Source of the DNA: CAZWRN01 sp964446685
GTDB lineage: Bacteria > Patescibacteriota > Microgenomatia > Daviesbacterales > UBA10151
Assembly (NCBI GenBank): GCA_964446685.1
Contig: CAYUPO010000004.1
Location: 26,524 to 90,523 of the forward strand
DNA length: 64,000 nt
Reading direction: 5' to 3'
The notes beneath the pieces are model-generated. The model was not told where the DNA came from. It ran no database searches and was given only the letters and a program-made list of their open reading frames with translations. Numbering within the stretch: position 1 is the stretch's first letter; each line of letters starts with the position of its first letter. Position numbers and translations under genes: made by a program. This document shows positions 7,873 to 16,796 of the stretch, one piece after another.

Positions 7873-7960
7873 TCACCTCCCTCTTTCTGTACTAAAATAA
7901 TAGAATTTAACAGTAAGAATGGCTGTGTTTAGCCGTAAGAAAGTAGAAAGAAATGAGAGC

Positions 7961-8079
7961 AGAAAATTCAGAGTATCAGCTTTGTCAGAGTGTCAGATTA
8001 CAGAAGAATCAGATATATCTGATCTTTGATTTATCTGTTACCTGATTTATCTGATTTTAGCTGATACTCTGAATTTTCT
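7961..8079. repeat. Perfect 21-bp inverted repeat with internal palindromes
   Basis: Arms 7961-7981 and 8059-8079 are exact reverse complements. The interior is built from variants of ATCAGAT/ATCTGAT, including the 16-base palindrome ATCAGATATATCTGAT. The unit lies just after the stop of the lipid kinase gene and could fold into one long hairpin in RNA. Family membership elsewhere was not established. Confidence 0.8.
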
Positions 8080-8082
8080 ATA

Positions 8083-9081
8083 TTAAGGATCAAGTATTTG
8101 TCGCGGATTTAAATAGGCTTCTCCTGGATCAGGAAAGCCGGTTATGACATTTAGAGCATTTGGGACAACTTCATACTGAGCTGGTGTTTCACCAAAAACT
8201 CTGGCATCTGCATGAACCATTCGTGGCCGTTTTGTTTTAAGTACAACTTTGATTCCCTGGTAGGTTTTTATTTTTTGTGTCTTGCCTCTTTTTCCGTAAA
8301 ACAAATTAACAAAAAATCTGAGTAATTCATATTTAGTCATTTTATATACCGATACAGTCAACCGGTGATCATTTAATTTTGCCTCCGGAGCCAGTTTTAG
8401 AGCAGCTCCGCTAAATGCTCCATTTGAAACAGTCACAGCCGAAGCTTTAGCATGAATTTTTTGATCATCTATCTCCACATCAACTGAATAGGTATAAAAA
8501 TCAATAAAAGTTTTAATTATTTTAAAAATTTCCCCAAACTCGCCGTTTTCCATCCTTCGGATCGATTCATGCACCTGTGCTTCCCAGCCAAATCCAGAAC
8601 TTTCCAGGAAAAAATATGGTTCACTAAGCTTTTCTCCCATGTGAGTAATTTTTCCAATATCAATCTTCCTAGTTCTTCCAATCTTAATTAGAGCCACCGC
8701 TTTTTCTAAATCATTTGGAACAGACAACATTCGGGCAATATTCATAAATGAACCAAGTGGCAAAATACCCAGTGGGACATCCGAACCAATCAGCCCATTT
8801 GCCGCTTCACCAACCGTTCCATCCCCACCAGCCACTAAGACTGCTTTATAACCCTGTTTAATGGCTTCCTGGGCCAGTTCTTTAGCATGACCGGCTCTTT
8901 TAGTCGGTGCCAGATCAACCACAATCTGATATTTTTCCAGCAAAAACTGAACTTGTTCTAAAGTTGCTTCCGGGTTTTTATGAAAATGTAAAATTGATCT
9001 TTTTTTACCGGCCTTAGGATTAAAAATAAGTTTATATTTTACTTTTTCAGCCAGATCAGCTTGTTTGTGGACGGTTTTCAT
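8083..9081 (-). CDS. Diacylglycerol kinase family lipid kinase (YegS/BmrU-like)
   Basis: 332 residues from the ATG at 9081, chosen because GGAATC precedes it; an upstream in-frame start adds 16 residues encoded inside the PAP2 remnant. Motifs include FNPKAGKKR near the N-terminus, the GGDGTVGEAANGL nucleotide-binding loop and the C-terminal VHADARVFGETPAQYEV. These are typical of DAGK-catalytic-domain proteins that phosphorylate diacylglycerol or related lipids at the inner membrane face. It follows and overlaps the decayed PAP2 lipid phosphatase gene, a common kinase/phosphatase pairing. Confidence 0.93.
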   Translation of the reverse strand: MKTVHKQADLAEKVKYKLIFNPKAGKKRSILHFHKNPEATLEQVQFLLEKYQIVVDLAPTKRAGHAKELAQEAIKQGYKAVLVAGGDGTVGEAANGLIGSDVPLGILPLGSFMNIARMLSVPNDLEKAVALIKIGRTRKIDIGKITHMGEKLSEPYFFLESSGFGWEAQVHESIRRMENGEFGEIFKIIKTFIDFYTYSVDVEIDDQKIHAKASAVTVSNGAFSGAALKLAPEAKLNDHRLTVSVYKMTKYELLRFFVNLFYGKRGKTQKIKTYQGIKVVLKTKRPRMVHADARVFGETPAQYEVVPNALNVITGFPDPGEAYLNPRQILDP

Positions 9082-9401
9082 GTCTGATTCCTTTCTTTTT
9101 CTGGAAAATAAGCTGCAGTTCCCGGCCAATTATCAAAATAGTTTTAGCTGTCAGATAGCCAATCAGCATTCCCGCAATCACATCCGAAGGAAAATGTGCA
9201 CCAATATAAACCCGACTAAATTGAATAAATAATAAATCCAATACCAAAAACCCCACCCAAAAAAAGCAGTATTTTCCACCAACTCATCCATAAATTATGC
9301 CTAAAATAAGTACTTATAAAGTAAAAAAAATGTAAGAATCCCGTGAGTCCAAAAAAGTTCGATTCCGCATCTCCCAACAGAAATAGCTCAAAATATATCA
9401 A
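9056..9401 (-). pseudogene. Decayed PAP2-family lipid phosphatase
   Basis: The downstream frame (9056-9256) carries the PAP2 C-terminal motif SRVYIGAHFPSDVIAG followed by a hydrophobic segment. The upstream frame (9216-9401) holds hydrophobic sequence, but no KxxxxxxRP and no PSGH motif can be read in any frame. Homopolymer T tracts near 9260 and 9325 are likely sites of frameshifts. The 5' end is missing, because the divergent gene starts at 9431. The remnant overlaps the start of the lipid kinase. Sequencing error could explain one shift but not the loss of the N-terminal half. Confidence 0.7.
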
Positions 9402-9418
9402 AAACTTCTTTTCCCTGA

Positions 9419-9424
9419 TATAAT
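9419..9424 (+). promoter_or_regulatory. Leaderless -10 box TATAAT
   Basis: A perfect TATAAT lies six bases before the ATG at 9431. The -35 position (about 9396) is weak. Confidence 0.6.
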
Positions 9425-9430
9425 CTCACC

Positions 9431-9850
9431 ATGAAAATTGAAGATGAAATATCTTCCCAGAAATACCAACTTACGCGAAGAGGGTTTCTTGATGCTGTCT
9501 ATAATAGAATTCACATCGTGCATTTTTATCCCACTAATATGCAACAAGCCAGAGTCATTCCATTATCCGTATTAGATAAATATGGAAGAGTTATGGTTGC
9601 TTTAGGTATAAGTACGTATGTACCTAAAGAAAGACAACCACTGTCTTTGGTTCATGAGATGATTCATGTAGACCGAAGCTCTTGGGAAAAGTTAGAAAAT
9701 CAACCGCGTCATAAAATAAAAAAAATTATGAGTGAAGAAGAAGATTTAACTGAAAAAGCAGCCAAAGTATTTTATGATGAACATCAGAGGTTGGCAGCTG
9801 TAGCACTTAATCATGTGTGGTTAAGACGTGAAGAGCTTCCGATTGAATAA
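9431..9850 (+). CDS. Hypothetical protein with HExxH motif
   Basis: 139 residues. The segment LSLVHEMIHVD holds HEMIH at 75-79, the zinc-binding HExxH signature of gluzincin-like metalloproteases such as ImmA/IrrE and SprT. The N-terminal half is an alpha/beta fold with VRVIPL- and MVALGIS-like strands, and the C-terminus is helical with LTEKAAKVFYDEHQ. There is no signal peptide, so it would act in the cytoplasm. No helix-turn-helix partner is adjacent. The start is fixed by the leaderless promoter. Protease activity is inferred from the motif alone. Confidence 0.7.
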   Translation: MKIEDEISSQKYQLTRRGFLDAVYNRIHIVHFYPTNMQQARVIPLSVLDKYGRVMVALGISTYVPKERQPLSLVHEMIHVDRSSWEKLENQPRHKIKKIMSEEEDLTEKAAKVFYDEHQRLAAVALNHVWLRREELPIE

Positions 9851-9893
9851 AAATTCGTAACATAGTCCACTAGACTCAACTTTAGTTAGCTGA

Positions 9894-10823
9894 CTAAATA
9901 TTGTAGTCTTTAATTACTTGCCCAGATTCAATATCACCTCGTCTATGATCTGGTTTCCAAAAAATTCCTTGTGTTCTACCAAATAGTCCTTTTTCTCTGT
10001 AATCAGCAAAGTGCCCTCTTACCTCATGAAGTGCTCTAACCAACCCATGGCTTTCAACCTGACCTTCTTTAAGGAGCAATTCTCGCAAAGGATCAATATC
10101 TATTATGTGATACTTTGTAAGTGGATGGCCAGTTTTCTTTTCGTGGCGTTTTGAGAGTTTTACCGGCGGTTCTTCAACTCTGGTTCTAGCTCCATGACAA
10201 TGCATAAAACTAACCGCTAGCAAACTAGTAAATATTTCCTGTCCAAGATTACTTCTAACTAAATCATCAACCTGATCTTCTGGAGCAGCAGATTTTCCTC
10301 CTAGCCTCTCACATACTAGAGTTGAAAGTGATTCTCCATTACCAAGAAGTCGACCATCTTCCATAACAAACAAATCATGTGATGTAGTAACCATTGGCTT
10401 TAAATCTCCATTATCGTGAATAACCGTCCCTCTTAAAATCCATTTAGTAGCATCCAGATCTTTAGGATCAACAGTGTTTCTGTATAAAGTTTTATCAGTT
10501 TGTGTTTCAAACAATATACCTGCTCGTTTGATTCCTGCATTATATACAGCATCACTTTGAGCAGTTCGGTATTCCATAAAAAAACTTGGATATGGTGGCG
10601 CTATACATGGCAAATCTGAACCTTTCCAGCTCTCATCAGAATAAAAAGCTCTCAGATAATCAGCGACATTTTGAATATGAAACACGGAATTTTCCCGAAC
10701 CACTCGTTGAAGTCTTCCTTCCTCATAACTAAACACTTCTTCATTTCGAGCTCCTAAAAAGCTGGATATCCTGACACCATCTGTGATAATTTTATCTGAT
10801 AATTTACGTCCTAAAATTTCCAT
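9894..10823 (-). CDS. Conserved hypothetical protein with HEVRGHF...LFGRTQG motif
   Basis: 309 residues, soluble. The C-terminal part contains LVRALHEVRGHFADY followed by GLFGRTQGIFWKPDHRRGD. From memory this resembles a domain (RGHF...LFG..KG.(Y/W)W..H.RG) in uncharacterised phage and actinobacterial proteins of unknown function. The N-terminal and middle parts are not recognised. I place the start at the ATG at 10823, because TATAAT (10835-10830) lies six bases upstream with TTGAAC 17 bases further. The longer reading frame would begin upstream of the promoter. Confidence 0.7.
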   Translation of the reverse strand: MEILGRKLSDKIITDGVRISSFLGARNEEVFSYEEGRLQRVVRENSVFHIQNVADYLRAFYSDESWKGSDLPCIAPPYPSFFMEYRTAQSDAVYNAGIKRAGILFETQTDKTLYRNTVDPKDLDATKWILRGTVIHDNGDLKPMVTTSHDLFVMEDGRLLGNGESLSTLVCERLGGKSAAPEDQVDDLVRSNLGQEIFTSLLAVSFMHCHGARTRVEEPPVKLSKRHEKKTGHPLTKYHIIDIDPLRELLLKEGQVESHGLVRALHEVRGHFADYREKGLFGRTQGIFWKPDHRRGDIESGQVIKDYNI

Positions 10824-10829
10824 ATGCGT

Positions 10830-10858
10830 ATTATAGGATAAAAATAAAATTAGTTCAA
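10830..10858 (-). promoter_or_regulatory. Leaderless promoter TTGAAC-17-TATAAT
   Basis: Read on the reverse strand, TTGAAC (10858-10853) and TATAAT (10835-10830) are 17 bases apart, and the ATG at 10823 follows after six bases. This excludes the longer in-frame start at 10865. Confidence 0.78.
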
Positions 10859-10977
10859 TCCTCAATGAAAATATTTTTTATTAAAGTAAAAAGTTCCGAC
10901 TTTATCCAAGAGAGCCAACTTTTTAATGTCTGCGCAATGGACAATGTTAAAACTTTTTTTGATATACTTCCGTAAGA

Positions 10978-11582
10978 ATGCAAACATACCAGCAGTCTCA
11001 CCCATTCTATAAAGAATTAGAAATTCCAGAATATTCTCTTTATAAATTAGAACTTGTAACACCAGATATTAAATATGCAAAAGAAAGTTTGAAATGGGTA
11101 AGTGATAAGGACGTTGGTAAATATATGGGTACAGATTTTTCAAATGTTTCTCTAATGGGTGAAGAGCAGAGATTGAAAGAAATAATAAATAATCTCGATG
11201 CTTTTAATTGGATAATAGAAGTTAATGAAAATGCGGCTGGAAACATTAATTTAAATGAAATCGAAATTCATCAAAAGAATTTGGTTTTAAAGCAGGAAAA
11301 TTAAATTATCTTTTAGGTCATAGAGAATTATGGGGAAAAGGAATTACAACAGCTGCTGTTAAAAAAATATTGGAATGGGCTTTTAATACAGCTGGTTTTG
11401 AAATAATTAAATCTAGAGTTGTGCTACAAAATAAATCTTCACAATCTGTATTAATAAAGTCGGGATTTTTGGAATATGGCAAGGAAGATTATGAAGGACC
11501 TAATTTAGGTAAACAGACTTGGTACATTACTTATAAAATTACGAAAGATGAATGGTTAAAGTTTACTAAACCCAACATTTAA
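10978..11582 (+). pseudogene. GNAT-family N-acetyltransferase interrupted by a -1 frameshift
   Basis: The first frame (10978-11304) gives an N-terminal GNAT half with LVTPDIKYAKESLKWVSD and the strand FNWIIEVNENAAGNI. At the A-run near 11273 a shift of -1 restores the other half: KEFGFKAGKLNYLLG, then RELWGKGITTAAVKKILEWAF with the acetyl-CoA loop, then NKSSQSVLIKSGF. Without the shift the protein ends at residue 108. A single lost A in the run explains it. The gene may be broken, a sequencing artefact, or less likely a programmed frameshift. TATACT nine bases before the ATG may be its promoter. Confidence 0.85.
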
Positions 11583-11718
11583 ACATACTGCTTGTATAAA
11601 CTTAAAACTTTCTTATACTCACAGATTCAGGGGACGACCCCAACCATCTAACTAAATTTTCGTAAATAAATCTTAAATAAAAAGTCGTAACATAATCCCA
11701 TAGAGAGAGCAAAAACTA

Positions 11719-12666
11719 TTAATATCCTAGTTTAGCAAAAGAATAATCTAGCATTGCTTTGGCATCGTCTCTTCTGTTGGTTGCTCCAAGGAGTACACCC
11801 AGGACTTCGGCGTTGCCTTTTTTGGCTAGGGTTACCAGTGTTAGGCCGGCTTCGGGTGTGTAGCCGGTTTTAAGACCCATGACACCTGGATAAGTAGTCA
11901 GTAAATTGATACCTGAGTACATATCATAATCCTGATGGGTATCAGTTATTGGCAGGTAAATATGCTCCCTTGAACTAATATTTATTACCTCAGGCCATCT
12001 TGATATCAGATACCGACTCATCAGAGCCACATCATAGGCTGTGGAAAAATGCTCGATTAACTTTGAAGGATCGCTCGGGTCATCCTCCTCCAAACCTGAA
12101 GGATTTATAAACCAGGTGTCATTCATTCCGAGAATTTTGGTCTTTGTATTCATCAGATTGATAAATTCCTCTCTACCTGAGGCAGATTGCTCGGCCAGTA
12201 CTTCAGCGGCATCATTGGCCGAAACCAAAAAAATCCCGCTTAACAGCTCCTCCAGTGTCAATCGTTCGTTTTCCTTCAGCAGCATTTTATCAGGCTCCAT
12301 TTCAGCTGCCATTTTTGACACAGTGTAGGTATCAGACAGCTTTTTATTTTCCAAAGCAATAATAGCAGTCATTATTTTTGTCAGCGAAGCGATTCTTTTT
12401 TTATCACGATAATTTTTCTGAAACAGTACCTGACCAGTATTTGCTTCGACAAAGAAAGCTGACTCAGCAGATATTTCCGGAGCGGATACAAAACTACTTG
12501 CAGAGGCTTCCTTGGGAAACCAGATATTGTCAGAATATCTCATCTTGGATACACCAAGTACCGGTGAAATCAGATCTTTATTCGGAGATGCATGAAACCA
12601 AAATATCCAGACAAAAACAAACGCTAAACACCCCATAAATCCGGCTGCACGTAGTAACCATTTCAT
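11719..12666 (-). CDS. D-alanyl-D-alanine carboxypeptidase (serine peptidase S11)
   Basis: 315 residues with an N-terminal signal anchor (about 4-24). The three penicillin-binding motifs are complete: SLTK at 94-97, SAN at 149-151 and KTG at 266-268. It should trim the terminal D-Ala of peptidoglycan stem peptides outside the membrane. The C-terminal beta domain of E. coli PBP5 is lacking. Its ATG directly follows the TAA of the beta-helix gene upstream, so the two are translationally coupled. A second S11 gene lies at 49682-50647. Confidence 0.94.
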   Translation of the reverse strand: MKWLLRAAGFMGCLAFVFVWIFWFHASPNKDLISPVLGVSKMRYSDNIWFPKEASASSFVSAPEISAESAFFVEANTGQVLFQKNYRDKKRIASLTKIMTAIIALENKKLSDTYTVSKMAAEMEPDKMLLKENERLTLEELLSGIFLVSANDAAEVLAEQSASGREEFINLMNTKTKILGMNDTWFINPSGLEEDDPSDPSKLIEHFSTAYDVALMSRYLISRWPEVINISSREHIYLPITDTHQDYDMYSGINLLTTYPGVMGLKTGYTPEAGLTLVTLAKKGNAEVLGVLLGATNRRDDAKAMLDYSFAKLGY

Positions 12667-13779
12667 TTACTCTCTCCTCCCGACACCCATCGGAGGGACA
12701 GTTAAAATAGTTGGTATTTCAACAGTAAATTCCCGATCTTTGTTGGTAATTCTTTCCTGCATAATAGTTCTGACGTCCTGTGTTCCCCAATAATTTGGTC
12801 CAAATATATAATGTCCACCGCAGCCATTGCCGATAAATGAGATCACACTAAACAGACTATTCTGGGAAAAATGGACCTGACTATCACAGGCAATTTCAAT
12901 AATTGAGTTGCCGGAAAATCTGTTTAAAGTCACATCCCCGCCTTTTTCCTCAAGTCCGGTTAGCAAAACTAATGCTTCTCTGGAAGGCATTTCAAAAATA
13001 TTATTTACAATTGAAGGAGCTCCCAACCTTTTTGGATCTATCACAATTCCTTTACCGTTTAAATTGAGAAACTTATTGTCTGCAATCCGGGGACTTCCTC
13101 CATCAATCCAGATTGATTCCCGTAAAGCCTGTTCAAAAACATTATTAATAATAGCCGCCTTACCTCTTTTTATGCAAACTGAGCATTCACCCACTTCACG
13201 CAGCAGACTATCCCGGATACTAAAATTATTACCGATCTCCAGTCGCCTATAATGAGCCATCACAGCCGATGCGATCACACCATGTTTAGCTGAGATCACA
13301 TTTATGTCATATGGTGAAGGAAACTGGGCATTCGAATCAAAAGTAATTGGCTGCTCTTTGGTACCAATTGCATAGAGTGTGGAAAAATGAACCTGAATCT
13401 TTTCCTTTTCATCCCAAAAGGGTTCACCTGGTCTGACATCATGATATTCCTCTCCGATATTAATTCCGCTTTTTAAATGCCAGGGTAAAAAATCAAAATT
13501 GAACCTATCTCCTTTGGCATCAATTTTGATAACTGTTCCCGGCATTACAGTCACCACAGTACCAGGCGTTGTCCAGACATCTCCGGTGATTCTGATCTCA
13601 CCAGACCAAATCTGCTTTCTGACCAAAATACCTGAAACCATCCCATTGCTGACTTTTTTTTCCGGCAGCACCATCGCCAGACCATAAGCTAAAAGTAAAT
13701 ATAACCAGGTTAAAAAAATAACCACAATCAGAAAATAAAAAAACCAGTGCAATCTTGGTAAATGAAATTTTTTAATCAT
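12667..13779 (-). CDS. Membrane-anchored right-handed beta-helix protein
   Basis: 370 residues with one N-terminal transmembrane anchor (about 12-36, WFFYFLIVVIFLTWLYLLLA). From residue 60 on, a ladder of short repeats follows (VWTTPGTVVTVMPGTVIKI, IINNVFEQALRESIW, RIADNKFLNLNGKGIVI, IVNNIFEMPSREAL). This is characteristic of NosD/pectate-lyase-like parallel beta-helices. Such folds bind or cleave polysaccharides, but no catalytic residues were identified. It is coupled to the D,D-carboxypeptidase gene, so an envelope role is likely. Confidence 0.8.
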   Translation of the reverse strand: MIKKFHLPRLHWFFYFLIVVIFLTWLYLLLAYGLAMVLPEKKVSNGMVSGILVRKQIWSGEIRITGDVWTTPGTVVTVMPGTVIKIDAKGDRFNFDFLPWHLKSGINIGEEYHDVRPGEPFWDEKEKIQVHFSTLYAIGTKEQPITFDSNAQFPSPYDINVISAKHGVIASAVMAHYRRLEIGNNFSIRDSLLREVGECSVCIKRGKAAIINNVFEQALRESIWIDGGSPRIADNKFLNLNGKGIVIDPKRLGAPSIVNNIFEMPSREALVLLTGLEEKGGDVTLNRFSGNSIIEIACDSQVHFSQNSLFSVISFIGNGCGGHYIFGPNYWGTQDVRTIMQERITNKDREFTVEIPTILTVPPMGVGRRE

Positions 13780-13796
13780 AAAACAGGCAAATTTCC

Positions 13797-13910
13797 AATT
13801 TTCAAACCATAATTTTCAATCAATGCTCAATGGAAAAATGTTCAATGATCATTATTTTTAATTGTAAATTCATTGGAAATTGAAAACTGCTAATTGAAAA
13901 TTTAAATAAG
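13797..13910. repeat. Degenerate inverted word repeat (TTTTCAAT/ATTGAAAA type)
   Basis: The divergent intergenic region is made of alternating AATTTTCAAT, AATGCTCAATGG and CATTGGAAATTGAAAACT words that are partly self-complementary. A TTGACA at 13916-13921 follows it and may be the -35 of the next forward gene; the -10 is not clear. Confidence 0.55.
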
Positions 13911-13950
13911 ACTTATTGACAATGATACCAAATAAACTGATCATTAATAT

Positions 13951-14679
13951 ATGTTCAAAGTCCTGCCCCTTTTAGTTGTTTTGTCGCTCGTTTTTGCTGC
14001 GTCTCAATTTATGCCGATTAAAAGATACGTTGCTTATTCACTGGGAATTTCCGGTGATCCAACTTCTTCCTGCTGCGGAGATCCTGAAGTAATTGAAAAA
14101 TCCAAAGGAACTTTTGATGAAGATGCCAATACAGCTATTTTTGAAGATGAAATAGTAGATTATCCTAAAACAGCTTTAGCACAGGGACAAATTGATAATG
14201 ATCTGGCATTAAATAATGATCCACTTTCCACAACCACAGTTCTGGGAACAACAACAGCCTCCGGAGAAGAAAAATGGATTGAAGTATCCCTTGATCATCA
14301 AATGTTACGCGCCTGGGAAGGAAACAATATTGTCATGGAATTTCCAATCTCTTCCGGCAGATGGTTTCCTACACCAAAAGGAACATTTAATATCTGGTAC
14401 AAAACCAGAAACCAGCGGATGGAAGGCGGAAAAAAAGAGTTAGGCACTTACTACAATCTGCCAAATGTTCCGCATAATATGTTCTTTTACAAAGGCTTTG
14501 CAGTCCATGGCGCCTATTGGCATAACAACTTTGGTCATCCAATGAGTCACGGCTGTGTCAACGCTCCTTTAGATAAAGTAGCCACACTTTTTGACTGGAC
14601 AGGCCCCGTCCTCCCTCCAAAAACCGGCGCAGTCAAAGCATCTTTAACCAATCCAGGAACCAAAGTGTTTGTTCACTAA
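13951..14679 (+). CDS. L,D-transpeptidase (YkuD domain), exported
   Basis: 242 residues with an N-terminal signal segment (3-21). After a low-complexity acidic region, a YkuD domain occupies about 107-242. The catalytic signature runs from H186 in AVHGAYW to SHGCVN at 199-204, with nucleophile C202 and conserved H200 and G201. It would form 3-3 cross-links or attach proteins to peptidoglycan. An SCCGDP segment near residue 40 contains two adjacent cysteines of unknown role. It is a single gene between two divergent envelope operons. Confidence 0.94.
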   Translation: MFKVLPLLVVLSLVFAASQFMPIKRYVAYSLGISGDPTSSCCGDPEVIEKSKGTFDEDANTAIFEDEIVDYPKTALAQGQIDNDLALNNDPLSTTTVLGTTTASGEEKWIEVSLDHQMLRAWEGNNIVMEFPISSGRWFPTPKGTFNIWYKTRNQRMEGGKKELGTYYNLPNVPHNMFFYKGFAVHGAYWHNNFGHPMSHGCVNAPLDKVATLFDWTGPVLPPKTGAVKASLTNPGTKVFVH

Positions 14680-14683
14680 AAAG

Positions 14684-15874
14684 TTACACATCACTTAAAA
14701 TTTCCACTAAAGCCGGTACAGATACCCGTGCAGATACAATACGATTGTCAGCTAATACACGTTGTGTTTTTGGCATATCCATTAGACTAGTTCGTAAGAA
14801 ATCAATACTTTTAGGATCTACGGCTTGACTTCTAAAAAAATCAAACATACTTTGCAGACCAGAACTGATAACAGTCCGCCTATATTCCGGATTTACCAAA
14901 AGTGAGGAGATTCGATTTTTTTTAGCTACCGCAAGATGGTCATATCCCCAAACTGTAGCAATATTTACAGTATCATCATTTAACGGTGAATGTTGTATCT
15001 GGCTGACCGGAACAGCATCAATTACTTCAGCTGCAATAGCATTGCGAAGTGGGACACTTTCTCCGTACAATTCGTTCTTTCGCTGACGGTGTTCAAAGTA
15101 AGGAGAATTAAAATCTGTATCTTTCATCTCATGTGGAAAGTTAATTAAATTTTCTAACCACAAACGGGTATTATAAGAATTGACCGTCTCTGATTCATAA
15201 GTAGCCTTCTGAGAATCTACACTTCCCAAACCTTCTGTATAAAGATATCCTCCAGATACAGCTCCTAACCCAGCTAAAATGAAATTTCTTCTGGATGTAT
15301 TGATAGCCATCAGTGGGTCCTCAATAGTTTCAGATCGTTCAATAACTTTTTTGGCAGATAAAAATTGGGTTATACCCCACACCGCTAGTAATCCTACAAT
15401 TCCCAACTTTCTTACTTCTATCTTAGCAATCTGCTGCTTTCGATCTAATTCACCTGAGGCTCCTATTAAAAATTTTTGATTGTTTGCATCAATATCTAAC
15501 TGACTAGTACCCTTAATCCATTGTTTGAATGCAATATTCCATGACAAGCTGTAACTAATAGGATCAGCAGAAACTAAGACAGTTTGATCATTTTTAGCTT
15601 TCCGCAAAGACCAATCAGCAAAATCATCCTTACTTGGCGGCTGTGACATAACAACATCAAGATCACTACGCAAAAGATTATATTGGCTATCCATAACCAA
15701 AGCATCCAAACGATCGCCAAAAACTTTTTTTATCTCTCTATTGGTTACATCAGCCCCAGGGAAGGGTTCATTTTCTCCATGATCTGCATGGATAACCAAG
15801 ACATTTTTTCCAGGAAGCTTAACCACTGGTTCATAAATACGTGAAGTTGTCGCGTGCCTATCTATATCAAACAT
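14684..15874 (-). CDS. Unknown protein with internal membrane segment and Tat-like SRRNFILAG motif
   Basis: 396 residues, not recognised. An N-terminal soluble alpha/beta half has VLVIHADHGENE (26-36) and VLVSADP (99-105). A hydrophobic segment follows at 157-173. SRRNFILAGLGAVSGGYLY lies at 194-212 and looks like a twin-arginine signal, but in mid-protein. The C-terminal half is soluble with ATVWGYDHLAVAKKNRI. The two hydrophobic segments could be a hairpin that places both soluble domains on one side. A fusion of an ancestral cytoplasmic domain with a Tat-type exported one is also possible. It follows the VanW-like gene by 16 bases and is probably in its operon. Confidence 0.7.
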   Translation of the reverse strand: MFDIDRHATTSRIYEPVVKLPGKNVLVIHADHGENEPFPGADVTNREIKKVFGDRLDALVMDSQYNLLRSDLDVVMSQPPSKDDFADWSLRKAKNDQTVLVSADPISYSLSWNIAFKQWIKGTSQLDIDANNQKFLIGASGELDRKQQIAKIEVRKLGIVGLLAVWGITQFLSAKKVIERSETIEDPLMAINTSRRNFILAGLGAVSGGYLYTEGLGSVDSQKATYESETVNSYNTRLWLENLINFPHEMKDTDFNSPYFEHRQRKNELYGESVPLRNAIAAEVIDAVPVSQIQHSPLNDDTVNIATVWGYDHLAVAKKNRISSLLVNPEYRRTVISSGLQSMFDFFRSQAVDPKSIDFLRTSLMDMPKTQRVLADNRIVSARVSVPALVEILSDV

Positions 15875-15890
15875 AATCTGATTATATCAT

Positions 15891-16547
15891 TTACTGTAAG
15901 ACAGTTACTTTCAAATTATCGCCATCAAAGTTGAATTTAAAAGTTACTGCACTATCTTTACTGTTTAAAATATATAAATTTTGCTTAGAACTAACCCCTA
16001 CTGACCCAGGATCAGCATAAATAGCTACTCCATGTTCTTTAGGAATTTCATTGATAGCAAAAAAATCATGGTTTGTAGGAGCTACTGGATTTAAATCAGC
16101 ATCCTTAGCTGCCCAGTTGATGACAGAAGCTAAGTGACAAACACCCATTCCATACAAGCGACCATCATATTTATAGCCTTCTTCACCACCAAAATGAGAA
16201 TTAGATGTTAAAGCTACATTTGTATATTCTTTAGACACTAAATCATGAAAAGCAAATGTCTGCCCAGGCTGTAAAATAAATTCATATTCAAATGGAGCAC
16301 GCACAGTATCCCAGTTCACAGTCGAACCTTTTGTAACTACTCCACGCATATAGGCCATATTAAGCAATATGTTGTCTTTATAAATATCATTTAAAGGCTG
16401 ATTTAATTGTCTGTGATCAAGTGAAATAGACCTTGTTCCCAGCACAACTGGTTCTACCTGCGAAGTAGCTACCGGTGCTATAACACCCACCTGTGACAAG
16501 GCTAACTGAGAAATAATAATTAATGATGAGATTGTGTTAGGTATCAT
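15891..16547 (-). CDS. VanW-like exported protein
   Basis: 218 residues with an N-terminal hydrophobic export segment (5-22). The core FILQPGQTFAFHDLVS, then YGMGVCHLASVINWAAKDADL and the NHDF stretch, resembles the VanW domain, which usually reads GGVCQVST..YNAAL....R..HS. VanW-domain proteins are cell-surface proteins, often with G5 or peptidoglycan-binding domains, and their molecular role is unknown. This copy has no such extra domain. It is the first gene of a likely two-gene operon with 14684-15874. Confidence 0.75.
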   Translation of the reverse strand: MIPNTISSLIIISQLALSQVGVIAPVATSQVEPVVLGTRSISLDHRQLNQPLNDIYKDNILLNMAYMRGVVTKGSTVNWDTVRAPFEYEFILQPGQTFAFHDLVSKEYTNVALTSNSHFGGEEGYKYDGRLYGMGVCHLASVINWAAKDADLNPVAPTNHDFFAINEIPKEHGVAIYADPGSVGVSSKQNLYILNSKDSAVTFKFNFDGDNLKVTVLQ

Positions 16548-16796
16548 ATGTTTTATGCGAAGTCACAATTTTATTTATGACTCCACTCAAACACTATGAG
16601 ACAAGAAGATTAACTTTACAGAGTATAATTATATCATACTATAGGACTATAATCAAGTTAAAGAGAGTTAATTAGTAAACCAGTGAATTAGTTAATTAGA
16701 CCAATTTGAGGCTAAATTTCCCTCTCCACCCCACCATAACATCCATCTACTATCTACCAACTACCATCTACTACCTAAATTTGCTACCTTTAATAG

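Noticed and set aside
11273..11300. Programmed -1 frameshift in the GNAT gene
   Set aside because: The A-run is short, no downstream stimulatory structure is evident, and a one-base deletion explains the data. Kept as a broken gene.
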